The notes beneath the pieces were generated by a model. That model ran no database searches, had not been told where the DNA came from, and was given only the letters and a program-made list of their open reading frames with translations. Source: Beijerinckia sp. 28-YEA-48 (GTDB lineage: Bacteria > Pseudomonadota > Alphaproteobacteria > Rhizobiales > Beijerinckiaceae). Taken from it: a stretch of 64,000 nucleotides of DNA. A program made the position numbers and the translations under genes. The stretch covers positions 2,514,001-2,578,000 of the forward strand of contig NZ_FNSI01000001.1 of assembly GCF_900104955.1 (NCBI RefSeq), given 5' to 3'. This document shows, piece after piece, positions 24,672 through 32,724 of the stretch (its first letter is position 1; each line of letters starts with the position of its first letter).

Positions 24672-25745
24672 GTGCAGAAAGACGTCAGACTTCTAACTGT
24701 CAGACTTGCGGCCGTCGAACTCGAGGCGATGATCGCCGCTATTTTTACCGCAGCTGGTTTGCCGGCTGACTGGGCGCGCCTGGAGGCTGAAGTCCTCGTC
24801 TGGGCCGATCTGCGCGGCCTTGGCTCGCACGGCGTTTTGCGGGTTCCCGGCTATGCCGCCGGCATGCGGCACGGCCTGCGCCGCCCCGACGCCAACATCC
24901 ATGTGCTGTTTCAAAAAGGCGCCCTGGCCATCATGGAAGGGGATCGCGGGCCTGGGCTTTACGCCATGCGGAAAACCATGGAGCAAGCCATCGACCTGGC
25001 ACGCAGCCATGCCATCGGCTGGGTGACCCTGCGCAACGGCACCCACACTGGCCCGCTCGGCTTTTACGTGCGTCAGGCGACCCAGGCCGGCATGGTCGGT
25101 ATCGCGCTTTCCTCCTCGCGCCCCTTGATGGCCTATCACGGCACGCGCGCGGCCACCGTCGGCACAGCGCCGCTTGCCATCGGCGTGCCACGTCTTGGTC
25201 ACGACGCCCTCGTGCTCGACATGGCGCATGCCGCCATCACCATCGGCAATCTGGCGCAGGCCCGGCTTTCCGGATCGCGCCTCGCGGAAGGCGTGGCGCT
25301 CGATGCGCAAGGACAAGCGACCACCGATCCGATGCGCGCGGTCACGCCCCTGCCCGTCGGTGGTCCCAAGGGCTCTGGCATGGCTTTGATGATAGAATGC
25401 CTCGCGAGCCTCATGGCTGGCGCGCCGCTGCTCACGAGCGCTTTCGACGATCCGGCGTTGCGCCACGAGCATTTACAGAATGGCGTCTGCATCGCCCTCG
25501 ATCCGGAACTCTTCCTGGCTCCCGGCCTGTTCGCCGGAGAAGTCGACCGGCTCGTCCAAGGCGTGAAGGATCAACCGATCGCAGCGGGCTTCGATGAAAT
25601 TCTGATGCCGGGCGAACGGGGCGATCGGGAAACGGTGCGGCGACAGAGTGACGGCATTCCGTTGCCAGCAGCGCTTTGGAGCGAACTCACCGCGCTCGCC
25701 AAACGGCTCGGCGTGACACCACCGGCACCCCTCAGCAGCGCTTAG
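24672..25745 (+). CDS. Ldh2/YlbC-family (malate/lactate/ureidoglycolate-type) dehydrogenase
   Basis: NAD(P)-dependent oxidoreductase of the fold unrelated to classical lactate dehydrogenases. DLRGLGSHGVLRVPGYAA includes the catalytic His of the SHG motif; GWVTLRNGTHTGPLGFYV and PVGGPKGSGMALMIECLASL are family signatures. Length 357 is typical. Start is GTG with AGGGGAACC upstream. Family members oxidise 2-hydroxy acids such as malate, sulfolactate or ureidoglycolate; the urate cluster is 4 kb away, so ureidoglycolate is one option but not shown. Its last 14 bases overlap the convergent LysR gene. Confidence 0.88.
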   Translation: MQKDVRLLTVRLAAVELEAMIAAIFTAAGLPADWARLEAEVLVWADLRGLGSHGVLRVPGYAAGMRHGLRRPDANIHVLFQKGALAIMEGDRGPGLYAMRKTMEQAIDLARSHAIGWVTLRNGTHTGPLGFYVRQATQAGMVGIALSSSRPLMAYHGTRAATVGTAPLAIGVPRLGHDALVLDMAHAAITIGNLAQARLSGSRLAEGVALDAQGQATTDPMRAVTPLPVGGPKGSGMALMIECLASLMAGAPLLTSAFDDPALRHEHLQNGVCIALDPELFLAPGLFAGEVDRLVQGVKDQPIAAGFDEILMPGERGDRETVRRQSDGIPLPAALWSELTALAKRLGVTPPAPLSSA

Positions 25746-26664
25746 GCGGTTTCGGCGAAACCGGCGCACGCGACTGCTCCCGCAAGATATCGACAAAGCG
25801 CTGTGCCAGAGGCATCAATGGCCGATCGGCGGAGCAGGCGAAGCCAAACGCGCGCGTCATCCCGGCCTCGATCAGGTCACACTGCACCAGAACGCCGGCC
25901 TTCAGTTCAAGCTGGATCATCTGCCGGGGCGCAATCGAAATGCAATCGCTGTTTGCGACAATCGTTTTTATGGCAACCGCCGAGTTGGTGAAGATCGCCT
26001 GCGTCGGCCAGGGAACGCCGCCAACACTGAACAAGGCTTCAAGCTGGTGATGATAGGCGCTTCGGTCGCTTGGCAATACCCACTGCGCGTCGCCAAGCGA
26101 GCGGAGCGATTGCTTTCGACCCGTCAACACCCGACTCCCCGCCCGAGCAATCAAGCAGAATGTATCACTCGATAGTTGTTCCTCGACCACATGTTCGTTT
26201 GCGGCATATACGCCCAACGGACCAAGGCAGACATCAATCGAACCGCGGCGGACCTCCGCAAGCGCATCCGTAAACACCATCTCCTTGACGTTGATCACCG
26301 CATTTGGGAACTCGGCTTTCAATTGGCCGACGGCTCGCAACAGCCCGTATGCAGAGGCAATAGGCGTTATCGCAAGGTTGAGCGGACCCAGCGCCTGCTG
26401 GCGGCCCAGTCGCATCTCTTCAGAAGCGCGACGCAGCTGTGTATCGACGATCTCCGCGTGACGGAGCAACGTGCTGCCGAGCGGCGTCACCGCAGCACCG
26501 TTGCGCCCTCGGTCGAACAACCTGCCACCGACCCGCGCTTCAAGCTGGGCAATGCTGGCCGACAGCGCCGGCTGTGAAATCATCAATTCCTTCGCCGCGA
26601 GGCTGAAAGAGCCGGTCCGCGCGATGACCAGCAGATTGCGCAATTGCCGTTGATCGAGATCCAT
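25732..26664 (-). CDS. LysR-family transcription regulator
   Basis: 310-residue regulator. The N-terminal winged helix (LRNLLVIARTGSFSLAAKEL, then SQPALSASIAQLEARVGGRL) is typical and the rest is the two-lobed effector-binding domain. It is divergent from the Rieske oxygenase gene with a 108-base AT-rich gap, the usual arrangement for a LysR protein that controls its neighbour. Effector is unknown, presumably an aromatic substrate of the oxygenase. Confidence 0.92.
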   Translation of the reverse strand: MDLDQRQLRNLLVIARTGSFSLAAKELMISQPALSASIAQLEARVGGRLFDRGRNGAAVTPLGSTLLRHAEIVDTQLRRASEEMRLGRQQALGPLNLAITPIASAYGLLRAVGQLKAEFPNAVINVKEMVFTDALAEVRRGSIDVCLGPLGVYAANEHVVEEQLSSDTFCLIARAGSRVLTGRKQSLRSLGDAQWVLPSDRSAYHHQLEALFSVGGVPWPTQAIFTNSAVAIKTIVANSDCISIAPRQMIQLELKAGVLVQCDLIEAGMTRAFGFACSADRPLMPLAQRFVDILREQSRAPVSPKPPKRC

Positions 26665-26772
26665 AATCTATTTCTATGGTAAGTGAATTTATTTATATTT
26701 GACCTTGATGGATAAAATCCGTCAACTTCCTTCCGGCTTCGGCCTCACGATGCTCAACGCCGGGAGGGGCGC

Positions 26773-27852
26773 TTGAAACAATCGACATATTTTCACCAGA
26801 GCTGGTACGTCGCGGCGTGGTCGCGAGACATCGACCGATCGTTGACCGTTCACACGATCCTCGGGGAATCCATCGTTCTGTTCCGCGACAGCAAGGGCAC
26901 GGTCGCCGCGCTGGAAAACAGATGCGCGCATCGTCATGTGCCGCTTTCGGCCGGTGCGCTTGTCGGCGACGAGGTCGAATGCGCCTATCACGGGCTACGC
27001 TATGACGGCACGGGTCAATGTGTCCGCGTGCCGTCGCAGGAACGTGTGCCGAGCCGCGCCAAGGTCAAATCCTATCCGATCGTCGAACGTCACGGTTGGG
27101 TGTGGATATGGATGGGCGCGGCAGAGGCGGCCGATCCAACGAAAATTCCTGACTTCTCCAAGCTTTCCGATCCGCAATACGCGGCGACGGGTGGCACGAA
27201 GTTGGTGCGCGCCAATTATGAATTGATCACCGACAATCTGATGGACCTCTCGCACGTCGGTTTCGTGCATCGGCAGACCATCGGCAATGCGGAAATGGGT
27301 GAGAAGGGCACGCTCAAGGTCGAGCGCTCCGACACAGGTGTTCGCGTCACTCGTTGGGTTATCGATGTCCCCGCTCCGCCGACTTATATCAAAACAGGGC
27401 GCGTGCCAGCCGATTCAGGCATCGACCGTTGGCAGATCATCGACTTCGAACCGCCCTGCTACGTTCACATTCATGTTGGCGGTGTTGCGACAGGCACCGG
27501 CGCGCCAGAAGGGCATCGGGACGGTGGGCTCGGCATCTGGGTGATGAACGCGATGACGCCGATCGATGAAACCAGTTCCAACTATTATTGGGCCATCGGC
27601 CGTGACTTTCACCCAGACAACCCACAGCTGACCGCCTTTCTCCACGATGAGGTGTCGCGCACGTTCGATGAAGATCTCGGCATCCTCGAACTGCAGCAGA
27701 AGGCCATCGCGCAACATCCGGATGCCCAGAATGTCGACATTCTCGCCGATGCGGGCGGCGTGCAGGCACGCCGCCTCTTGCGCGGATTGATCGAGGACCA
27801 ACAGCAGTGCCAGAGTGGCAGCCCTGTTCCGCGCAGAGAATTGGCTGAGTGA
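26773..27852 (+). CDS. Rieske non-heme iron oxygenase (VanA-like)
   Basis: Oxygenase component expected to hydroxylate or O-demethylate an aromatic acid. The [2Fe-2S] ligands are Cys51-x-His53 and Cys70-x2-His73; the mononuclear iron site is in DNLMDLSHVGFVH (Asp/His/His pattern). Length 359 matches vanillate demethylase-type enzymes. Start is TTG with GGGAGGGG upstream. No reductase gene adjoins it; the ferredoxin-NADP reductase at 38.9 kb or another reductase must supply electrons. Probably controlled by the divergent LysR. The VOC protein follows convergently. Confidence 0.9.
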   Translation: MKQSTYFHQSWYVAAWSRDIDRSLTVHTILGESIVLFRDSKGTVAALENRCAHRHVPLSAGALVGDEVECAYHGLRYDGTGQCVRVPSQERVPSRAKVKSYPIVERHGWVWIWMGAAEAADPTKIPDFSKLSDPQYAATGGTKLVRANYELITDNLMDLSHVGFVHRQTIGNAEMGEKGTLKVERSDTGVRVTRWVIDVPAPPTYIKTGRVPADSGIDRWQIIDFEPPCYVHIHVGGVATGTGAPEGHRDGGLGIWVMNAMTPIDETSSNYYWAIGRDFHPDNPQLTAFLHDEVSRTFDEDLGILELQQKAIAQHPDAQNVDILADAGGVQARRLLRGLIEDQQQCQSGSPVPRRELAE

Positions 27853-27854
27853 AC

Positions 27855-27891
27855 AGGCCTCAGCAGGTTGTTGAAACAGCCTGTCAGGCCT
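27855..27891. terminator. Interrupted hairpin between convergent genes
   Basis: AGGCCT (27855-27860) pairs with AGGCCT (27886-27891), with an inner CAGG/CCTG pair. It spans the gap and the last codons of the VOC gene. No T-run. Confidence 0.3.
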
Positions 27892-28432
27892 TCATGGGCG
27901 GACGTACTCGAACCGGGTCAGACCCGTCCCAGCCGACAGAGGCCTGTTGCATCTGCGTGAACATGCGCTCGGTGGTGGCGGTCATCTCAATGACCTCCAC
28001 CATGCCGCCTAGTAGCGATGCTGTATCGAAATAGCCGACACGCGCGCCGCTGGGCACCGTGGCTTCATAAGCAAGCTCGAAGCCCTCGGCCCGATATTTC
28101 GCCACGCCGGCATCATAGTCGGGTGCTGAAACGCCGAAATGATGCAGGCCGTAGCCGCGCGCCGCGATCACCTCGGTATAGACAGAGGGAGAGCCGTTCA
28201 GCTGCTGCATGAGTTCATATTGCATGGAGCCGGAATAGCCCATGGCGATGGAGAGCTCGACATCGGTCGGCTGGCCACGATAGGTCTGAACGGCGAACTT
28301 GCCACCTTCGCGTAGGAACCAGGGCCCTGCGCCCGTCAGCCGCGTGAATTCGCGCATGGCAGCGTGAATATCCTCAACGATAAAGGCCGTCTGGATAATG
28401 CCATCGACCGGCTGGCCGAAATTCAGCAGCAT
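27884..28432 (-). CDS. VOC (glyoxalase/methylmalonyl-CoA epimerase-like) protein
   Basis: 182 residues forming a two-module vicinal oxygen chelate domain. Visible strands are DGIIQTAFIVEDIHAAMREF at the N-terminus and GYGLHHFGVSAPDYDAGVAK, with candidate metal ligands in LHHFG and MVEVIEM. The N-terminal module has Gln in place of the usual His. Substrate is unknown. It lies between the Rieske oxygenase and the urate cluster and converges on the oxygenase gene. Confidence 0.75.
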   Translation of the reverse strand: MLLNFGQPVDGIIQTAFIVEDIHAAMREFTRLTGAGPWFLREGGKFAVQTYRGQPTDVELSIAMGYSGSMQYELMQQLNGSPSVYTEVIAARGYGLHHFGVSAPDYDAGVAKYRAEGFELAYEATVPSGARVGYFDTASLLGGMVEVIEMTATTERMFTQMQQASVGWDGSDPVRVRPPMKA

Positions 28433-28532
28433 GGTTTCCTCCGCTTGCGACGCACTTTTGAAATACGCGTCGCTTGCCGCGAAGGTAGGCAGCGTCGCTG
28501 GCTAAGGCAAGCGTGCTGCTAGTCGTGGATGC

Positions 28533-29762
28533 TTACTCTTGGGCAGCGCGCGTGCGGCTCCAGGCGCGGATTAGAGCCCGCTCTTCATCCGTCATGCCGG
28601 TGAGATTGTTGGGCGGCATGGCACGTGTGAGCCCAGCGAACATGCGAATTTCCTCGCGATAGCGCTGGACAAATTCGGGATGGTCGAGCCGCACGCCCTT
28701 CGGCGCGATGGAAATGCCCGGCCATACCGGCTGCTGGGCATGGCACATAGCGCAGCGTGAGCTGACGATTTCGGCGATCTTCTCCGGCGCTTTCGGCAGG
28801 CCGGCGATCGGCGTATCGAGCTTCATCTCGGACAGGCCCAATGTCTCACGGCCCGCCGTCGTCTGCGGCATGCTAATCCAGATCGCCGTCCACATGGCGA
28901 GCGCTGCCACGATCCAGGCCCACCAATGATTGCCGCGCCCGGCATGACGTTCGTTGTAGAAATGCCGCACGACCGCGCCGGCAACGAGCACGAGGCCGAT
29001 GACCACATAGGCATGCGGGCTCGAATAGGACAGCGGATAGTGCCCTGAGATCATCAGGAACAGCACCGGCAGGGTGAGATAGTTATTGTGGGTGGAGCGC
29101 TGCTTACCCGTCTTGCCCAACGCCGGATCGGGCTTCTCGCCTTTGATCAGCGAGTCGATCACCTTGTACTGATTGGGGATGATCACCAGAGCGACATTGC
29201 CGGTCATCATCGTCGCCATCAGAGCGCCGGTGTGAATGAAGGCGCCGCGCGCCGAAAACACCTGCTGATAGAGGTACGCCATCAGAATGATGAAGGCGAA
29301 ACCGACGGTGGCGAGCGCCAGATCGCTTTTGGCGATGCGCGAGCGGCAGAGCTGATCGTAAACAATCCAACCCAACACCAAGCCGCCGATGCCATAGGTG
29401 GCGGCGAGCCAGGGCGAGATCTGCCGCACCGCCGGATCAATCAGATAGACGTCGGCGGAGACGTAATAGACCCAGACCAGCAGGAAGAAGCCGGAAACCC
29501 AGGTCGAATAGGATTCCCACTTATGCCAGATCAGCTCGTCCGGCAGCTTTTCCGGCGCCACCAGATATTTGCGCACGTGATAGAAGCCGCCACCGTGCAC
29601 TTCCCAAGCCTCGCCACCCTTTTCTTTCGGGATTTCGGGCGTGGCGCGCAGCGCCGCATCGATATGCATGAAATAAAAGGATGAGCCGATCCAGGCGATG
29701 CCGGTGATGATGTGCACCCAACGGAGCAGCATCCCACCCCATTCCATAATGATCCCGTCCAT
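28533..29762 (-). CDS. puuD: Urate hydroxylase PuuD (membrane urate oxidase with cytochrome c domain)
   Basis: Oxidises urate to 5-hydroxyisourate at the cytoplasmic membrane, passing electrons to its own c-type heme. About eight transmembrane helices fill residues 1-310, starting LLRWVHIITGIAWIGSSFYF, the PuuD opening. The C-terminal domain has one heme motif CAMCH (about residue 335) and a distal Met candidate in TRAMPPNNLTGM. Length 409 is typical. It substitutes for soluble uricase, which is absent here. It is transcribed away from a LysR gene and from the uraH operon; a CAAAT-N3-ATTTG dyad lies upstream. Confidence 0.92.
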   Translation of the reverse strand: MDGIIMEWGGMLLRWVHIITGIAWIGSSFYFMHIDAALRATPEIPKEKGGEAWEVHGGGFYHVRKYLVAPEKLPDELIWHKWESYSTWVSGFFLLVWVYYVSADVYLIDPAVRQISPWLAATYGIGGLVLGWIVYDQLCRSRIAKSDLALATVGFAFIILMAYLYQQVFSARGAFIHTGALMATMMTGNVALVIIPNQYKVIDSLIKGEKPDPALGKTGKQRSTHNNYLTLPVLFLMISGHYPLSYSSPHAYVVIGLVLVAGAVVRHFYNERHAGRGNHWWAWIVAALAMWTAIWISMPQTTAGRETLGLSEMKLDTPIAGLPKAPEKIAEIVSSRCAMCHAQQPVWPGISIAPKGVRLDHPEFVQRYREEIRMFAGLTRAMPPNNLTGMTDEERALIRAWSRTRAAQE

Positions 29763-29858
29763 ATCGCCCCAGCTCTCCCGACAGTCGCCTGCGCCAAATC
29801 CAGCGGAACAAGTCTAGCAAGAAACCTGCCTTGCGATAGAATGAGAAAATTGCAATGA

Positions 29859-29875
29859 TTTTCAAATCGAATTTG
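29859..29875. promoter_or_regulatory. Dyad and TTTTCAAATC motif upstream of puuD
   Basis: TTTTCAAATC (29859-29868) overlaps CAAATCGAATTTG (29863-29875), a CAAAT-N3-ATTTG inverted repeat, in the 144 bases between puuD and the LysR gene. The same ten bases occur upstream of the uraH operon at 30901-30910. Confidence 0.45.
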
Positions 29876-29906
29876 TAAGACTCTCGCACCGAAGACCCGC
29901 GACCCC

Positions 29907-30857
29907 TTGGCGACACTCGAAAACATCTCGGTTTTCATCCGCTCGGTAGAGGCAGGCTCGTTTTCCGCCGCCGGCCGTAGCCTCGGCTTGTCGGCGGCGG
30001 TGGTCAGCCACCGCATCAAGACGCTGGAACGCCACCTCGGCTGCCGGCTGTTTCACCGCACCACCCGGCAAATGCGCCTGACCGAACAGGGCCGCGTCTT
30101 CTATGAACGCTGCATCGAAATCCGCGAGGCGGTGGAGCGGGCTGAGAGCAGCGTTGCCGAAATGGGCGCCGCGCCCCGTGGCTCGTTGAAAATCACCGCA
30201 CCGCTCGGGCTCGGCCGGGAGGTCATCACCCCGGCGATCGTCAACTTCCGCTCGGCCTATCCGCTGATCGACGTGCGCCTGCGCCTGTCGGACTATCTGA
30301 TCGACGTGCTGATGGAATCGGTCGACATCGCCGTGCGCATGGCGGCCATGGAGGATTCCTCCCTCACCATGCGCAAGATCGCCGATATCGATCGCGTGCT
30401 CGTCGCCTCCCCCGCTTATCTCGCCCGCCGTGGCCGGCCGGAGCGGATCGAGGACCTGTTCAACCACGAATGCCTGTTGCTGCGCTTTCCCGGCAGCCAG
30501 CAGGTGCGCTGGTCGCTGATGGAGAATGGCGTGGCCCGGCAGGTGCCGGTGTCGGGCTCCACCGACGCCGACGACGGCGATGTACTGACGCAATGGGCGC
30601 TCGGCGGGTTGGGCATCGCCCTGAAACCTATTTTCGAAGTGGCCGAGCACCTGAGTTCGGGCGCGCTCGAGACCGTGCTCGCCGACGCGCCACCGACACC
30701 GGTGACGTTAAGCCTGCTCTATCCCTATCCGCGCGCCATGCCGAGCAAGGTGCGGGTCTTCGCCGACATGGTGATCCCGATGATCCGGGCGCATCTGGCT
30801 GAACGGGCACTGCCCCAAGCGAAAAGGCCGGCCCCGATCTTGCCTCGCACCGCCTGA
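29907..30857 (+). CDS. LysR-family regulator, probably of urate degradation
   Basis: 316-residue LysR protein. The winged helix reads LENISVFIRSVEAGSFSAAG then SAAVVSHRIKTLERHLGCRL; the effector domain follows. The TTG start at 29907 is the best in-frame candidate. It sits between puuD (divergent) and the uraH operon (same strand, 95 bases downstream), so it is the natural regulator of both; the repeated TTTTCAAATC motif at both promoters supports that idea. Inducer would be urate or a product of it, by inference. Confidence 0.88.
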   Translation: MATLENISVFIRSVEAGSFSAAGRSLGLSAAVVSHRIKTLERHLGCRLFHRTTRQMRLTEQGRVFYERCIEIREAVERAESSVAEMGAAPRGSLKITAPLGLGREVITPAIVNFRSAYPLIDVRLRLSDYLIDVLMESVDIAVRMAAMEDSSLTMRKIADIDRVLVASPAYLARRGRPERIEDLFNHECLLLRFPGSQQVRWSLMENGVARQVPVSGSTDADDGDVLTQWALGGLGIALKPIFEVAEHLSSGALETVLADAPPTPVTLSLLYPYPRAMPSKVRVFADMVIPMIRAHLAERALPQAKRPAPILPRTA

Positions 30858-30900
30858 TCGCGCCATTGCCCACGCCTTGTGCGATCACTTTCAAATTCTT

Positions 30901-30919
30901 TTTTCAAATCTGACGATTT
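30901..30919. promoter_or_regulatory. TTTTCAAATC motif and dyad upstream of uraH
   Basis: TTTTCAAATC at 30901-30910 is identical to the motif upstream of puuD. AAATC (30906-30910) and GATTT (30915-30919) form an inverted repeat with 4-base spacer, ending 33 bases before the uraH start. Confidence 0.45.
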
Positions 30920-30952
30920 CTCTGCGCTAGCATAGGGTTGTGGAGCTGACGT

Positions 30953-31309
30953 ATGGCTGGTCTTTCAACGCATATTCTCGACACCCATGCGGGTATTCCC
31001 GCCCAAGGGGTGAAAATCGAACTGTTCGCCATCGCACCTGACGGCAGCGCCGTCCGCCAGGGCAGCTTCACCACCAATGCGGACGGGCGCACTGACGGGC
31101 TGTTGATTGCCCCTGAAGCGATCCAGCCCGGGACCTTCGAACTGCGCTTCCACATGGGCGCTTACTTCAAAGGCCGGGGCGTCACCGTTTCCGAGCCGCC
31201 GTTTCTCGATGTGATCCCGCTGCGTTTCGGCATCGCCGATCCAGCCAAGCATTATCACGTGCCGCTGCTCGCCTCGCCCTGGTCCTATTCCACCTATCGG
31301 GGGTCGTGA
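30953..31309 (+). CDS. uraH: 5-hydroxyisourate hydrolase (transthyretin-like)
   Basis: Hydrolyses 5-hydroxyisourate to OHCU, the step after PuuD. Hallmarks are the N-terminal LSTHILDTHAGIPA with catalytic His, the central GRTDGLL with Arg, and the diagnostic C-terminal tetrapeptide YRGS. Length 118 is exact for the family and there is no signal peptide. It is the first gene of a five-gene operon and overlaps the next gene by TGATG at 31307-31311. Confidence 0.96.
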   Translation: MAGLSTHILDTHAGIPAQGVKIELFAIAPDGSAVRQGSFTTNADGRTDGLLIAPEAIQPGTFELRFHMGAYFKGRGVTVSEPPFLDVIPLRFGIADPAKHYHVPLLASPWSYSTYRGS

Positions 31310-32724
31310 TGTCAGATTATCCCCGCGACATGATCGGCTACGGCCGGCAGTTTCCCGATGCACGCTGGCCGGGCCAGGCCCGTATCGCCGTGCAATTCGT
31401 CATCAACTACGAGGAAGGCGGCGAGAACTGCATTCTGCATGGCGATGCCGCCTCGGAAGCTTTCCTGTCGGAGATCGTCGGCGCCGCGCCCTGGCCAGGG
31501 CAGCGGCACATGAACATGGAATCGATCTACGAATATGGATCGCGCGCCGGCTTCTGGCGGCTGCATCGCATGTTCACCGAGCGCCACATGCCAGTCACCG
31601 TCTTCGCCATTGCCACTGCGCTCGCGCGCAATCCCGAAGCTGTCGCCGGCATGAAGGACGCTGGCTGGGAGATCGCCAGCCACGGCCTCAAGTGGATCGA
31701 CTATAAGGATGTCGATGCGGAGACCGAGCGCCGGCATATCCGCGAAGCGATCGATCTTCACACGCGCGTCACCGGGACGCCGCCGCAAGGCTTCTATCAG
31801 GGCCGCAGTTCGGAGCAGACGATTCCGCTCGCCACCGCCGAGGGCCACTTTCTCTATTTCGCCGACGCCTATGCCGACGACCTGCCCTATTGGATCGACG
31901 CGCATGGCCGGCAGGAATTGATCGTTCCCTATACGCTCGACGCCAACGACATGCGTTTCGCCACGCCGCAGGGGTTCAACAGTGGCGACCAGTTTTTCAG
32001 CTATCTGAAGGATTCCTTCGACTATCTTTATGCCGAGGGGACCGACAGTCCGAAAATGCTGTCGATCGGCCTGCACTGCCGGCTCGTCGGCCGGCCGGGC
32101 CGCGCGGCGGCGCTGGCGCGCTTCCTCGACTATGTGCAATCGCATGAGCGTGTCTGGGTGGCGCGACGTATCGATATCGCGCGGCATTGGATCAAGACCC
32201 ATCCGCCCAAAGGCGGTCACAAGCCAAGCCAGATGGCTCTGCCCGTATTCCTCGAACTCTATGGCGACATTTTCGAACATACGCCTCAGATCGCCGAACG
32301 CGCCCATCGCGCTGGCTTGGGCAGCAGCGAGGACACGGCCAGCGGCCTTCACACCGCGTTGGTGAAGGCCATGCACGCCATGGACAATGGCGAGAAGCTG
32401 AAACTGATCCGCGCCCATCCCGATCTCGCCGGGCGCCTGGCCGTGGCGAAACAGCTGACAGCGGATTCGACCAAGGAGCAGAGTTCCGCCGGCCTCGACC
32501 AATTGAGCCCGGATGAGCTGAAGCACTTCACTAACATCAACGATGCCTATCGCAGCAAATTCGGCTTTCCCTTCATCATGGCTGTGAAAGGCGCGACGAA
32601 GGAGCAGATCCTCGCCGGCTTCGAACAGCGCATCGGTAATTCGGTGGAAGCCGAAACCGAAACGGCGCTGAGCCAGATCGAACGCATCGCCGCGCTGCGG
32701 CTCGCCGACCGGCTGCCGCAATGA
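31309..32724 (+). CDS. puuE: Allantoinase PuuE fused to OHCU decarboxylase UraD
   Basis: Two catalytic domains in 471 residues. Residues about 1-300 are the polysaccharide-deacetylase-fold allantoinase PuuE (YPRDMIGYGRQFPDARWPG, VNYEEGG-like FVINYEEGGENCILHGD, MESIYEYGSRAG, HGLKWIDYKD). Residues about 305-471 are OHCU decarboxylase, with catalytic His in IRAHPDLAGRLA and the ending FGFPFIMAVKG. Together they convert OHCU to S-allantoin and then allantoate. The start is ATG at 31309 overlapping the uraH stop. It is coupled to the next gene by ATGA at 32721-32724. Such fusions are known in proteobacteria. Confidence 0.94.
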   Translation: MSDYPRDMIGYGRQFPDARWPGQARIAVQFVINYEEGGENCILHGDAASEAFLSEIVGAAPWPGQRHMNMESIYEYGSRAGFWRLHRMFTERHMPVTVFAIATALARNPEAVAGMKDAGWEIASHGLKWIDYKDVDAETERRHIREAIDLHTRVTGTPPQGFYQGRSSEQTIPLATAEGHFLYFADAYADDLPYWIDAHGRQELIVPYTLDANDMRFATPQGFNSGDQFFSYLKDSFDYLYAEGTDSPKMLSIGLHCRLVGRPGRAAALARFLDYVQSHERVWVARRIDIARHWIKTHPPKGGHKPSQMALPVFLELYGDIFEHTPQIAERAHRAGLGSSEDTASGLHTALVKAMHAMDNGEKLKLIRAHPDLAGRLAVAKQLTADSTKEQSSAGLDQLSPDELKHFTNINDAYRSKFGFPFIMAVKGATKEQILAGFEQRIGNSVEAETETALSQIERIAALRLADRLPQ

